NCBI RefSeq assembly: GCF_954871325.1
Contig: NC_088776.1
Location: forward strand, 24,662,508 to 24,726,507
DNA length: 64,000 bases
Source of the DNA: Gordionus sp. m RMFG-2023
Taxonomy: Eukaryota; Nematomorpha; Gordioida; Chordodea; Parachordodidae
Direction: 5' to 3'
Below are positions 14,601-29,600 of the stretch, in pieces. Made by a program: the position numbers and the translations under genes. The notes under the pieces are model-generated. The model made no database searches, had not been told where the DNA came from, and saw only the letters and a program-made list of their open reading frames with translations. Within the stretch, counting starts at the first letter, position 1. Each line of letters begins with the position of its first letter.

Positions 14601-17600
14601 TCCTATTTGGCTCCTAAATGCTTAGTCATCGTATCCCGTTTGCCTTTTTTCGATACTTTTAGAGTAAAACTTAATTTAGTTTTAGAACTTGTTTTATAAC
14701 CATTGTTAAATAAGTTTATATAATGTTTATAAATGATATATTTAAAAAAAATATGTAAAGAATTGCCTGGGAATTTTATATATGGTCCATCTAGAAAATC
14801 ATAGCTGCCAAAGAGAAAATTATCTAGAATTCTTGGTTGCCAAATTATTAAATACAATCAAAATACCTAAAACAGGTATTTATCTAATTTAATAATATTT
14901 GGGGTTGAACTAATCTGTATAATTTTAAGCTTTACTGAATCTTTATAACCTTAAGTTAGTGGCCTAGCAACTTTTTTGGGTTCCTCCCACAAAAATTTGG
15001 GACTTCTAGGAGACCTGCCATACGTTCCACTGTAGGTTACGCCGTCCCAATGAACTTTTGACTAGCATGAAAAACATGACTAAATATCCCACCAAATGGT
15101 TAAAATCCTACAACCGTTAACTGTTATAAATTATGAAATTTCATAAAATATTTTTTATTTTTATACATTATAAAAAATTAGCTGCAAATTTTATACTCTG
15201 ATTTGGAAACTTTAAATATTCTAATAAAAAATATTAATTAGTGTTGAACATATAGTAATTAAAATTGTTGTCTATTGTGCAGAATTTGTCAGTGTTCATT
15301 TTGGTAAAAATTAACATAATGACTGAATCTCAACAAATTATGAATTGATTTTGCCAGTAGGCTATTTTTGCCACAAGCTGCATAATGATACTATAAAAAA
15401 GGCAAAAAATATTATTCATGAACTATTTGTCAAGTGATGTAGCAAGGGAAATCTGACATAATAAGTATTCAATGAAATATAAATTAAATATAAATAAAAT
15501 GTTTCAATTTATTATGAGATTCAGTTATTTAATAATAAATTCGAATCCTTATTATCTCATTGTTATAACCCTTATTTTATTTCAATATATAGGTGCTCTC
15601 ACTATTATCTTATTGGTATTTTTATTATGCATTATAACATTTATTTTCCTATAACTTAGTCAAAATATGAGTGTCAAGCTTCTGACAAAAATTAATTTCC
15701 AAAAATATATACATTTTTGCAAAATTATTTATATTAGTATTTTTATTTAAAATACTTTTCTCTCGAAATGCATTTATATTTATATTCTAATACAATTTTT
15801 TGAAAATTCACCCACCTGGATTAACATCGCAACAGTTCAATATTAACATAGATTTTGTATAAAGTGGAATCTTTAATTAAGTAATATTATCTATATTAAG
15901 TTGAAGCATATAAAAAATAGTATTATACAATATATTTAATGTGGACAAATTTTTTAAATTATAATATAAAGCTTTATACCTAACAAGATGTAATTTTTGT
16001 ATTTTCAATTCTTCGTTCAAATGCCACCAGAGCACATTTTTAGATTAACGACTAGATCATGTTTTCCAATTCCTCATTCAAAAGCCACAAGAGCGCATTT
16101 TAGGCTTAATTACTAGATCATGAAGATAAAATCGTTTTAAAAAAATGTGATTCAATTGTATTTGTATTTACTTAAATAAGGAAAAAAATTAAACGGATTT
16201 TTTGTTAGAAGTTTAATTAATGCAAACAAATTATAAATAATTAATAATTTCTTGAAGTGTTAAATTAATTTCCAAAAATTCACTGTTAAATATAATAGAC
16301 TAATCGTATAAATATATAGAAATTTGTTTCTTAAATTTTGACTCGTAAATATGATTAATAGTGAAATAAAGGAATCAATTTGTAATTTATGATTAGAGTT
16401 AGGGGTGTACCGATACCACTTTTTGGAGGCCGATCCGATTTTCCCGATATTAAATTGATATCGGCCGATTACCGATCCGATATCATATTTAATTTTGTAT
16501 TCTGTAAAGATACCAATGGTTTTAATTTTTAATATACTTTTTATTAGTATAACATCAATAATTTATCTATAACATAACTTATGTCATTTAAATATATTAT
16601 AATGATCAGTTATATTTTATATTCAATTTAATTGCAATTCTAAAAGTATATAAAATATTTTTATTGTTAAATCACTTATATAAATCTATATACTTAATAA
16701 GTAATAAACAAACATATTATGAAATTTGAAATAAATATTTAAAATAATATTTAACATTAATATATTGAAGATTTCTTTTTAGAAATACCAAAATTTCAAA
16801 TTTATCAGAGGTCAGCCTGCGGCGATGGTAATTGTCAATATCACCAGCTTCACTAAAAACAGATTCTGAAGAGATTATCGCACACTTTTATAAATAGAAT
16901 TCCCCAAAAAAAATAAAAATATGGCAGAATGTTTATTAATTATTATTATTAAAAAAATAAACATAAAATGGATTTCGATTTTATTAAAAACAAATGATTT
17001 TAGATATAACTTTTTTTTAAAATTTTATAACATTTTATTTTTGTTAAAGACGCCATTTTATATCGGATCGAATCGGAAAATTCTATAATATTCGCCGATA
17101 ACCGATATTTAAAAATGGGTGAAATATCGGCCCAATCTGATATAAAATATCGGTACATCCCTAATTAGAGTTATATATAAGTAAAGATACATAAATTTGT
17201 AATTAGACAAAAATTTAATATAAACGTGTTATCTAAAATGTGATAACGCTTTCCCCACGTAGTCCACCTTTTTAACCCTTCTTCGTTAATTAATAGGAAA
17301 AATTCAAAAGTGTTTTCTTGGGGTTTTTGAAAACACAATTAAATATGCTTTATCTCGATATAAAATTTTATATTTTGTATATATTAAATAAAATTTTGTC
17401 TTATCTAACATGATTATTATTTTAAAATTTTATTCAATAATAGTACAATCAGTTATTTTATTAATACTTGTCTTCTAAATTAAAAATTATTTTAACACGA
17501 ATATATCAGAATATATTCCTATTATTAAATAAAATTACTTTTAGTTCAAAATATTGATTCCTATTGAAATCATAGGATTTTAATTTTTAATTTAATAATC

Positions 17601-20600
17601 CATAATGTCTCAAAAAGTATTAAATTTTGCATGAATATTGTTTAGATAAAATTATGAGCTACGAATAATGCAGGATTAAAATAATTTTAATGTTATAATA
17701 ATTTTAAAGAATGTTTGATCATATAAAACCCCACCTAGTTAACGAAAGACTAATTTTAGACTAGACTCGCAAATTGACTTGTAGAATATGGCAGGTCTAG
17801 ACCCTACCCAAATTAAAAATTTACATATTTATATAGAGTAGTCAAATATGACCCAATTTACGCAAAAATATAACCTTTTGCATTAAATTTTAATTATTGT
17901 AAATCATATAAAGTTAGATTACATTATTATTACAAAAGATATTAATTAATAAAATTTAAAATATCATTTTTTGATTTTTCTAAATTGCTACGAAATTTTA
18001 TTGTAGTCTTTTGGAGATCATAAGCACAATGCATATCAAAATTATTTAATCTCCTAAGATTAAACTACCAAGAGGATTTTAAATTATCTTTACGTTGAAA
18101 AATTACATACTTTAGGTTCATACACCACTGGTACTAAAAATGAAGCCATGACATTTTAACCATGAATATTGAATGCTATATTTTCAAGCAATATAATATA
18201 AGCATTATCAAATTTTGTATTCCAATTTTCGATTTCTTTATAAATGTTGAGCCGAAACTAATTCATTTTGAATTGCTGTAATCTTTATTATATTAGAAAA
18301 TTGACTTTGTTAAATAATTTTACATGATTTATTAGGTTAAAATAAGTGTTGACAAAATTTTTATACTTTTTAAACCATTCATCTATTTAAAGATAATAAC
18401 TTATAAAATAGTCTATTTCTTTATTTATTTACGGTTATTGTCCGTTGCTTATTCATGGTATTATCAATGTCTTTACATATATTCTACCTATCATGTGTAA
18501 AACAGGATTAAAAAGGTATGTGGGTAATTTTGTGATTTTTTTTTGCTTATACCTCCATTTATTTTTTAATCTTCTTTATGCACCAATATAACTTATAAGC
18601 ATATATCTATCAATAAAAACTATCAAGATTTATAACTATACATTTAATTTAATGAAATAGTTAATCCAATTTTTGATAATTTCTCTGGTTTTAGTTTGGA
18701 ATAATATTTGTTTATTGTATTTTATGATCAAGAATGTAGTTTAACATATGTGTAGAAGATCTCGCGGCTCGGAAGGGCCTCTAAGGTTTTAGAAAATCGC
18801 CCAAAAGCAAAAATATGTTGATTTTTTAAATAATTATTATAAGGAATTTAATATGCAATTACCCACCCGCGTTTTCAATCTTGTTTTACATAATGATAGG
18901 CGATGAAAAGAGATTTAATCTGCCATGAATAATTCTGAATAAATAGAAAAATATATCACCTAGGATTATAGATGTTAGTATCTCTAATCAGATTGATAAA
19001 CGATTTATATTTTTTAAAAAATAACGATTTTACATGATATTAAGTATTTAGTCCTATATGCGTTATATACATAAGGCTCAACAGATTAACGCTTGATTCC
19101 CTGAAAAATTCCATCAAACTAGGATAAAAAAGACGGAAAATATAAGAGAAAAGCCATCCACATTTTTTGGGCAAGCTGCAGTTATCTTTGCACGCAAGAG
19201 GCAAAGCCACTTACTTAAATTTAAATCCCCCTGGGAAATAAGAAGAGAGGGGGAAAAGCCCATGCATTATTAAATAAAAGGTTTAATTAAGGAAGGGTTA
19301 TGTTGGCTATGTTAATTTTACTCTTATTTGGCATTGTGAGAACCTAGAAAAACTTAGGATTAATTAAAATAAAAATACCAATACAAAATACAAATACCAT
19401 CACTTATCAATAATAGTTCTTATATCTACGCTTAGAAATCAATAATCCATTCCATATTCAATATCCATCGCACCAGATTGGGGTTACGTATTTGTAAAAT
19501 CCATTTAAAAAAGGATTTTAATTATCATATTACCTAATAATCATATAAAATATGTAAAAAACAGTATAATAAAGCAAATTCCTTAATAAATAAATATAAC
19601 AGTTTTAAGCCTTCATTCCAAAATAAATTCATTAGCCTCCGTTCAATATTTTATAAATGAATCTAAAAGTTGAAATAAAAGATATACTGATTGAGAATAT
19701 CAGATAGAATCTAATGTTTATAATATTAGTTCGACTTGTGTTCTATTTTTTACAATACAGGAAGACCACAAATGTGTAATTAGCCTTTCAAAGTTTTAAA
19801 TCTTACCAAAAAAAGGAAATAATTTAAATTTTTTAATAAAATTTTCCCACTATAAATAAAAAGACAAATAACAATTGCTATAAAATTATTTTAAAAAAAA
19901 TATATAGGTGGAAATCAAATAACCTTTTCATTGACAAAAAATGATTTGCAAATCATTCAACCTGCATTGTCTCCATCATTACCTATAAGCCATTGTGCCG
20001 TCGCTACCTTATTTAAACAATTAGGTTTCTTTTAAAATATATACATATGGAAAATAAATAGGCTTTTTTAAAAAAATAATCTTGTCAGGCTCCTATGATA
20101 TTATTTTTCGGCTTAGGCCGGATTTCCAAATAAGGTTCAGATATTAAATGGAGCCGGATTTGTAGGCAGAGTTATTTAAAGATACCTTTAAATATATCTA
20201 TACTAGAGGTCAGCCTGGCCGGAATGTACAACTTAGCGTAGCAATTTTTTATGAAAGTAAACCACATAAATTTGCCTAATCGTCAGCTTTAAAAAAATTT
20301 TCAAGACCCGTTCTTGCCGGGCGGCGACGACCTCAAATCTAGATACACTCTTACAAGATACACAGATAAAATTTATAATGATATAAGGTGTATATTTTTT
20401 TGATATATAAAATATTGTTAGTTTTTAATAATAAAACGTGAATGTTTATATCAGTGAGTCATCGCCGTTTATCCTTAAACAATTTTTAAACACACTAAAA
20501 AGTCCTATTGTTTTTAAATATAGTAAAATCACTATACTTATTTTTTTTAAGGTATTAAAAATTTGATAGGTTATATCATTTCCATATCCTCACCGGTACC

Positions 20601-23600
20601 TATACCAAGAAGAGTGGATATGGACAAGATCGTCAAAGAAATTTAAGGGGGAATAGGAAGTTGGGAAGCATTATCAGAATAAAATGGGAGTAGGTAGGGG
20701 AGATAAATCAATGTAAAGGAGATTTTAATTTGTATTTCTTTTTAACAAAAATATCACCGAGAAAAGGTGACATTGGGCAAAAATATATGATAAAGAAATG
20801 CTTCAATTTACTTATTTATATTAAAAATAGAGTAACCCTAGTCATCAATTTAAATTCGTTTTTTAAAAAGTTTTAAACACTTTATTAAATTGGGGTATTT
20901 TTTACTCGTGTCTTCTTAATTAAATTTTTGACTCAAATTTTGTTTCATAATATCATGTTCAGGCATCTATAACTCCATCCTGTTGGTAAACGCGTGCTTA
21001 ACCGATCATAAAATCCTTATGCATTCTATAAGCTACCAGCGTTTAACCGATGCCTGCAACGCATTAAGCTGTCTTCTCTTTCCTTTAAAATACAAGTATA
21101 TCTTTTTTATAAATGACCTTTATCATTTTTTAATTTGCTTTTTTTGGATCGACATAATTTAACCGAAAAATAATTATTATTTTAATTTTGGGCGTATCTA
21201 GCGAGGAGCAAAAGCTTGCTCAAAATTTAATTCATGCGAAAAATATTTTATATTTGAGCAAAACATTTCTTTGGTCACTGCTTAATAAAGGAAATTGGCC
21301 TTTTAAGATTTCATGAATGTGCTACTGCTATATAATTTCTTCTAGTTTTTGAGTAAAATTTTATAAAATTAGATATATTATATTTCTGCAACGTTTTTTT
21401 ATTCATAATAATAAATTTACAATAATTAAAGTTTTAAATATTTTTTTTTATTTAGCAACGTTTATATACCGATATTACCCGCTACCTTAATCGAAGTCCT
21501 TAGTACGCCTACTCCTTTCTTGATTGGCGTTCACTCCTCACTTTTAAACGACTCTAACGAAATGGTAATAAAATGTTCCCTTTTACGTGTGACGTACCTT
21601 TTTTATTTAAAATAGAGACCTGCTCGGGTACACCACACCCGCACTAGTCCTATAAATATGTATCTCCATATGTCTCAAATTTTAGATTTAAAAATTGCCA
21701 ATTTTATTTTTTGAATAATTTTATTAAATTTCTTAAAAATATATAATAAACAATATAGTTCGACATAATAATTGGCGATTTGGACGCTGGTAACGTTATC
21801 ATCCCTGACAATGTCACTATATCATTCATGCCCAAATTTATTTACCATAATGCTATCACTTCACTATCATTGGTATTTTAATTTTTTAGCTATTAAAATC
21901 TTGTTAAGATAATAATAAATTTATTCTTAATTTTTTATTATATTAGGATTTATTATTAAATAAAAATATATTTAAAATTTGATTCGTTTTTTCATATTAT
22001 ATCTTTATTTAAAAAAAATAATTAAATAGATTATGAATCCAGGTTTAGAATATGCCGATCAAGCTTTTCCAAAGGAATACTCCTCCCCATCTCCTCCATC
22101 ACTATTAGTAAGTAGATCTTTTATTTTGTATTGCTTATTCATGCAAAAATTTATTATAATATATTTATATAATTATGCATGATATATTAATTTATATTTA
22201 CAAAAAAATATCTTAGGATAAAGAAATAAGGGCTATATTCTTGAGACTTTTCGCTCAATTATTTTACGGCTATAGGTCATGTTTGATGCTTAGTAGGATC
22301 GTTCCTCATCCATTTATAACTTTTAATAAAGTTAGTTTTTTCTTATTGGAATTGTGTAACGTTTTAACTTAAAATTTTTTTAAAAAATATATAGTTCAAG
22401 TTTATGAAATTCCGGAATTTCATAGGAAATGAATTTATCAATAAGCTCTTCGATAGTATGGCATTCAACTTTTTTATCACAGAGAGAGGACTTCCTTATA
22501 GAACGACTGATATTTTTGACCAAGTAACCACTTCAATATTTATTATAATATTATTTATAAAATATCGAGGCAACATCACCTGACAACGACCTATGATATT
22601 ATTAAAATTAGGATATTAACCATAAAAACTTTTATTAAGGGTTTAAACCAGTACTCCCTCTATTCATAAGGAATACCGAGGTGTTGACACATATACTAAA
22701 AATTTTATACCAATATCCAATAAATTAGAGATGCACAATGCCAGATTGTTTTGCCCATATCGATCGATTAGTAAATATTTTTGTAATCGCCTATATTATC
22801 TAATTTTTTTTAAAAAATGAATTATTTTTTAACAACTTAAAATTCTAATACAAAATAACTAAAAAAGGCTTTAAAAATATTTATATAAAATTTAAAAATA
22901 ACGGATAATCATCTACAATCTATAGCTAGGAGTCCTTAAATAATTTAAAATTATAACTAATAGCTTCAAAACTATTTTTTATTCAATTGAAAAGGTCTTA
23001 GTGGCTTTTGATTTTGTTCTCCTCTGACCAATAAGTTTGAAGAATGATTGAGTTTCTCTTCTAAATGGTCAAGAAGTTCAGACAACTATAGGCAGGAATA
23101 TGCGCTTGATAGATATTTAGAAATATTTTTGAATTTATTTCTCAACAATTTCATGTTGATCATAATGGATATGAAAATGGGCAAAAATGTCAAAATAAGT
23201 AAAATCCTAGTTCTCTTTTCATATTCCTAAAGGTTTCAGAACAAAGAAGTCCCATTCTTTTCATATTCCTAAAGGTTTCAGAAGACGAAGAAGTCCCATA
23301 TCAAGATTTACCAAAGAGATAAGATAATATAATTCAAATATTTAATAATAATTCAGACCTAAATTCAATTGAAAACAATATTCTGACTAATCATTGGCTG
23401 AACTTATCTATAAAAATTTTAACTTCAACAGTCTTAAAATTAGTGCTGTAAACGTTAGAAATGCGTTATCGTTACTCGTTACGTCTGAAAAAAGGAACGC
23501 GCGTTACTGACTATTCAAAAGGCTTAATCGTTATTTAAAAAATTAAATATTATATACAAAAAAAATATTTATTTTTTACAATATATAATATAAATAAAAT

Positions 23601-26600
23601 TATACAAAAATATATATTATTCATAAGATAACATCTTTTTGTAACAATTTTTTAATTTATTTTAAGCAACAATTGATTTTCAAAATTTTTATTAGACAAA
23701 CAAGAGCGCTTAGTGTTCAACACAGTTTTCGCCATGTTAAACACATATTCAATTGTCGCAGATGGGAAAGTTGTATTATATTTAATAAATTAAATAATAA
23801 TTTGGGGAATTTATTAAAAATATTTAAAGAATTATCCTTATTTTGAAAAAAGCTTAATAGATCATATTTACCTAGGATCTTCATTCATTTCCTCATCAAA
23901 TTTTTTTTATCTTTATTAGAAAATATCCTGATGCGAGTGTTGGATAAAGGAATTAAGTCTGCTCTTTCTTTATTAAGATATTTTCTCAAACTGAAAATAT
24001 GTTCTAACATTCTTCCTTTGTTGACCTCTAATTTTAGCCAGGGCCAATTCAATTTAAATATCGGATGAATTATTGCGGATAGTATATATTCATTATAGAT
24101 GTGTTTGAATCTATTGAAGATAATAATCAAAATATAAATTGTAAGCAATATTTGAATTGTAAACATTTTATCAATGCCTTCCAGGATTGAATTAATAAGC
24201 GGCTTACAAAACTTGTAAATTTAAAGCCATTTTTTTAAGTTTTAGTATTATAATAGTTATGGTGGGAGTGAGATATCCCAAATGCATTTTTTCTCCCCTC
24301 TCTAAAATTGAAAAAACCGTAGCAATCGGATCCATAACCTATAAAATCATATATACACATATCATATTTCTTAATTAGCACTAACCATACAATATTCATC
24401 CACGAAGGACTTGTCGTTATCTGAAAATCTCTATAATTTAGATTTATCACAAAATTCGTCAAATTTTTAATTCTCCTTAATAAGACTATCTATGGACAAT
24501 TTTGGGATACACAAATCCACTAATTTCTTTGCCATGGTATCATGTGTTAATTTTTAATACGAGAGTAATTTTAGACATCATATTTTTAGTTGGCTGCAAT
24601 TTTTTGATAATATTAATAAATGCATTACTTTCTACAATTGAGAATTGTTGTATTCTTCAATTACAAAATTTAAAATAAATTTACCAACAGCTGATTGTGC
24701 TATTTTTATCTTTAATGTAGATGATTGGCTTCAATTTTTTTTATTACTATTCAAATGTTCAATAATCTTTCATTTTTGAGGAATATACAGTCTATAATTT
24801 TTTAATTAAAATAAATTCCTGAATTTTTTATTAAAAATAACTTAACTTTTCAATAATTGAAGATAAATCTTTTAAAAATTTAATTGCATTTTTTAATCCC
24901 TAGCTAAGCTTACTGTCAAGGAAAACATTGAAAAATGAAATTATTATTGCGAAAGATAATTTTTCAATTTCTTATCTTTTTCATTATTCAGAATTATTTT
25001 AAAAGGAATCAGGAAAAATATCTAGGTTCAGTTCTCTAAAACAATACTTCATAGTTTTATTCATAATATATATTTATTTAAAAATACATATTTATTTAAA
25101 CAAAGTTTTTTAAAATCACTTTTTATTTTTTAAATTTATTAACAATTTGAAGTTAAACCAATAGCAATACTAAAACAAGAAATAGAAGATATTGTTTAAA
25201 CCCAATATTATATTTTGAACCAATACCAATATTTTGTTAATATTGGGTTTTTAATGTTTCCCAGCCCTATACTATAGTATAATTTAATTGTTTATATTTT
25301 AATTTCATGATTAAACTTTTCAAAATATTATGAAAGAATACTTCTTTTAATGGTTATTTTATCTTACCCATGATTTAATATCCTATTACTAAAGTAATGT
25401 TTAAAATAATAATATATTAATTCATCTTTTTTCCTTCATATGCTTTTTTAAGCTTGAACTGCTGGACATTGAGGTTGAAATATTTGCGTTAGGACATAAT
25501 TTACATTTACAAAGTGTAGACTTTGTACCCTTAATTTTCTTTATTGATGTAAAATATGTTTCAAATTGGGGCAATGGAAGTCTTAAATCATCTTCTGAAG
25601 AAATTAGTACTATGGATATAATATTCTTAAAATAAATTATAAAATAGAATGATAATATTATTATTAATATTTACTTTGAATTTTGATTGAATATTAATTA
25701 GATTAACATTCGCCGTTACTCGCTACCTCTAGAAGAGGGTAACGAATGCTTTTCCATTTCTTCAAAAAGGTAAAGACGTTACTTTTTTGACGTTACTTTA
25801 CAGCACTACTTAAAATATTTTTCTAACTATAATATAATTCAATAGCTCCTGTTACAGGATGTAATATATTTATAAACGATTTCATATATATCCGGCAAAT
25901 ATTAACAATTCATTTTCATTATTAAATATATCTTCTATCATATTAACTACTGATGAAGTTCTATAAGCCAATGGTGAGATACCTCACCCAATTCCCTTAT
26001 TTTATGGAAGCAGATTGATTGCTTTGCATTCGTCCAATCGCTATACATCAGAATGTTACAAATTTTAAACAATTTTTATCTCCAAAAGTTGAAATCATTT
26101 TATGCAATCAAATTAAAATACTCTAATGATGTTTTTAGTTGATACTCAGGATCTCAGGTATCACATGAAAAGCCTATCTAGGTTTTATGTGTGGTTGAAA
26201 TTAAGATATTAAAAAAATTATTTAAGTATACCAGGATTGTCAGAAAAATTTACCAGTAGCAAATAAAATAACCTCATTATTCATAGAACATAAAACGACA
26301 GTATGGGTAAGAGTACATAATATCGCTGGTCTCATAGGCAGAAAATGTTAGATATTATTAATTGATCAAGATGGGTTGTAATAGCCATCATGACGTAGAT
26401 TACCTCAAATAGTATAATATAATTTTTATTGGCCCGCTTTCCCATTTGTGATTCAAGCAATACTCGACAATTTGTATCACAAGAAAGTGAAACCTTTCTG
26501 TCTCAGAATCCCGTTACTATATATGGAGATTTCCATCGAAAAACGTTGATAATCATAATGCCGAAATCGAGATACTGCCCATAAAACCACTGGCAGTACT

Positions 26601-29600
26601 CCCGCAGAAATCCATCTGGATTGAGATTTACGGACTAGCATATATGGAAAGCTATGGTTACAAAAGTTCTACTAGGCAAACCGACTTAAGATCGAGATTT
26701 GAGGAAATCATACAATATTGTTATGAAAGAAAATTTAACTGGGTGGATATCGCGAATCATTTAACACAAAAAATAGGAATTAGCGTATAATATAGAAGGT
26801 AATCAAGTAAAATCCAGAGCCACTTAAACAGAGAAATACCCAGATTATGGATCAACTCAAGAAACATTAAAATCATAAGAGGCTATTGAAATATCGCCAG
26901 GTTCTGAAAATTCTATTATTGAGTAGATAAATTCTGTAAATATACGTCTTAGGTGAAGCAAGTCACCTCCCAAATATCACGAATACGATGAACAGGATCC
27001 TTAAAGAAAACAGGGAAAAACTGCAAAGAATAGCCATTGTGTTAATAAATAATAAAAAATTTCATCAACTTTTTTTTATTATTATTTAATTATCATCACC
27101 TTATCTTTATTGATATTTTGTGTAAAAATAATTCGTTTCTATAATTAAAAGTCAAAGTTCGATTCGGTCTTTGAATTTAAGACTCATAATGATATTACTA
27201 ATCAAAGACATACCTAAATCAAAAGATTGTTTTATGTTCGAATTTAGAATGACAAATAAAGATTTGTACATCACGTACCAATAGTTTTACCCACATCTGA
27301 AGATTATTTTTATTTGTAAATTTGATCTCAATTAATATTTTAGTTTTGTAAATATATTTATTTTGTTTAATTATAAATGTGTTGACCCTAAAACAATATT
27401 TTTTTAGTTTTTAAATACGCATAATATTTTAGTTAAAAAAATTAACCCTCATTATTAAATTAAGCCTTTTTTGTTTTAAATATACTTCGATATTAATGGT
27501 TTAAAAAAAGCAATCCATTCCGGTTATTATTATTTTACAAATGTTGGAGTAACCAAGTTATTATTTTTTGATCAAACTTTGAAATATGATTTATCAAGAT
27601 AGTCTCATTTACCAAATTCCTGGGCTTTTTTTTGCCTGATATACTTATTTTGCAAATATTTTTTATTTTGAATCAAAGGTTCATGGCAATATTTACAAAA
27701 ATGAAAAATATATCGGGGACGAAATCCGTTATTTAGCTCTTCAGCTTTCACAAAATGTAAAAAACCTGTATTAATTAATTATTTACATTAATCATATCTT
27801 CAAACTAATATAAATATTGATGGGGTTCGGAAGAAATAGTTTCAAACTGTAAAATGGAAAGGAAAGGAATGAATTTTTTATTTATTTCACTATTAAGATA
27901 TTCATTAAAGGTGGTTTAATAAATGAAAAAGTTGAATAATAAACAAATTTAAAACCTATGGTATAATTATGAAAGTGGATATTTATATATTTGTTAAAAA
28001 GAATTTATATATATAGCATTTACATAATAACTCTATATTTAGAATCAATTAAAATTTTTACCGAACAATTATACGATATCATTTATTCATTTAAAGGAAT
28101 GTCTTAATGCATCTGTAACTCAAAAAGTTCCTAAACCCGGCCGACTCTTATCAGACAGTCTTTATGACCGCAAGGCTTTCCCGGTTCTTAGCGAGAATTG
28201 CGTGTCTGATTTTATGCGAGAAAATGAAGAAGTGAGTTCGATACCTTTTATTTTTAAATATTTGTGGCACAAAGTAGAATTTTTTTAATAAATGCCATAA
28301 TTAATAAGTATTCGGTAAAAATTGAAATAAACGTATATGCGATATTTTAAATTTAAAGATGGCTATATAAAGTTCTCTTCAATACCCCACTATTTGATAA
28401 TTTTTTAATATAATTTATCTAATTATATTTAATAATATCTTTTTTACTTCTTAAAATATAAACTTTAATACAATATCAACCACAAGGAATCATCAAATCT
28501 TCCTATCCCATCTTTTCCTACGATTCTGATGCAAAAAGTTCCCTTTGGCCCCGATTTTAATGCAGAATTATCGATTAATTATACTCCGGATGGTAACAAC
28601 ATTAACGTTAAAAGGTTGATAACATTTAGAGCGTGCGTGGATGATATCTTCAAAGATAAATTGGTTCAAGCTAGAAAGGTAATATAAGTTGATTTGGAAG
28701 ATGGCTTTTGACATTAAATTGCATTTTATTTATATATTCTTTTTTATTAAACAGACTTTTTTGTCCGCTCTTCGCATGCTAGGGAGCGTTAACGTGAGAA
28801 TCGTTCTGTGTTCTCAGTTGGTATATCATTCTAAGAACAACAGTCGGAGTATATTAACTTTCCAACAATTCGATATGGTTGTCGAGCTTATGAACACCGC
28901 TTTAAACGTAATCTTTTTAAAATTTTAGATTAAGGTTTGGTTTTAATTTTTTTTGAATATCCTTACCTTTTTTTAAATTAACTCCGGATTTTAGTTAATG
29001 AGGAATGTTTTTTAAAAAAATTGGCTTTTAATTCTGGCTTATAATAGTTAGTAATAATTATATTATGGGTTTGACTTATGTAGATTTCTAATATTTCCCC
29101 TTCGAAATTAAACCATTCATGAAGAGTCATGGGTATGGGTATAATCCTGAGGATAATTAAAACGGAGGGATTTAATGATCTATGGATTGAAATTCAATAT
29201 ATTCCCCACGAATAATAATCTTCCGTTAGATCACTTGTTACTACACATAACTTTTTCCATTTATTTTGAAAGACTTGTTAAATGAACCACAGGTGTAAGT
29301 GACTACCGGAACGAAAATAAGGTGTTTGTTAATTTTTTGTAGTTTTTGTTTTAGGATGTAGTTGGTAGGATTTCGCATAACGATCTGCGTTTATGTAAAC
29401 CTAAGCAATGGGTACTCATTGATTCCTTGGGGTGAGAGTCATCCCATTCGGTCTAGTTTTACTGACAGAACTGAGGCCGGAGGGTTCAAAAGAGGATGGG
29501 ATATTGGTGGTTCTCAAGGTTATAGATATTAATAAATTTATATGTAGTGTTGTTAAACGGCTAATTTTGAGCCGATTTTTAAAAAAGCCTAACTCAATAT

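Noticed and set aside
15472-15654. Hydrophobic 60-codon open frame, membrane-protein-like
   Set aside because: A/T-rich sequence readily gives Ile/Leu/Phe runs; no start context, family or conserved neighbour, and it lies in an intron.
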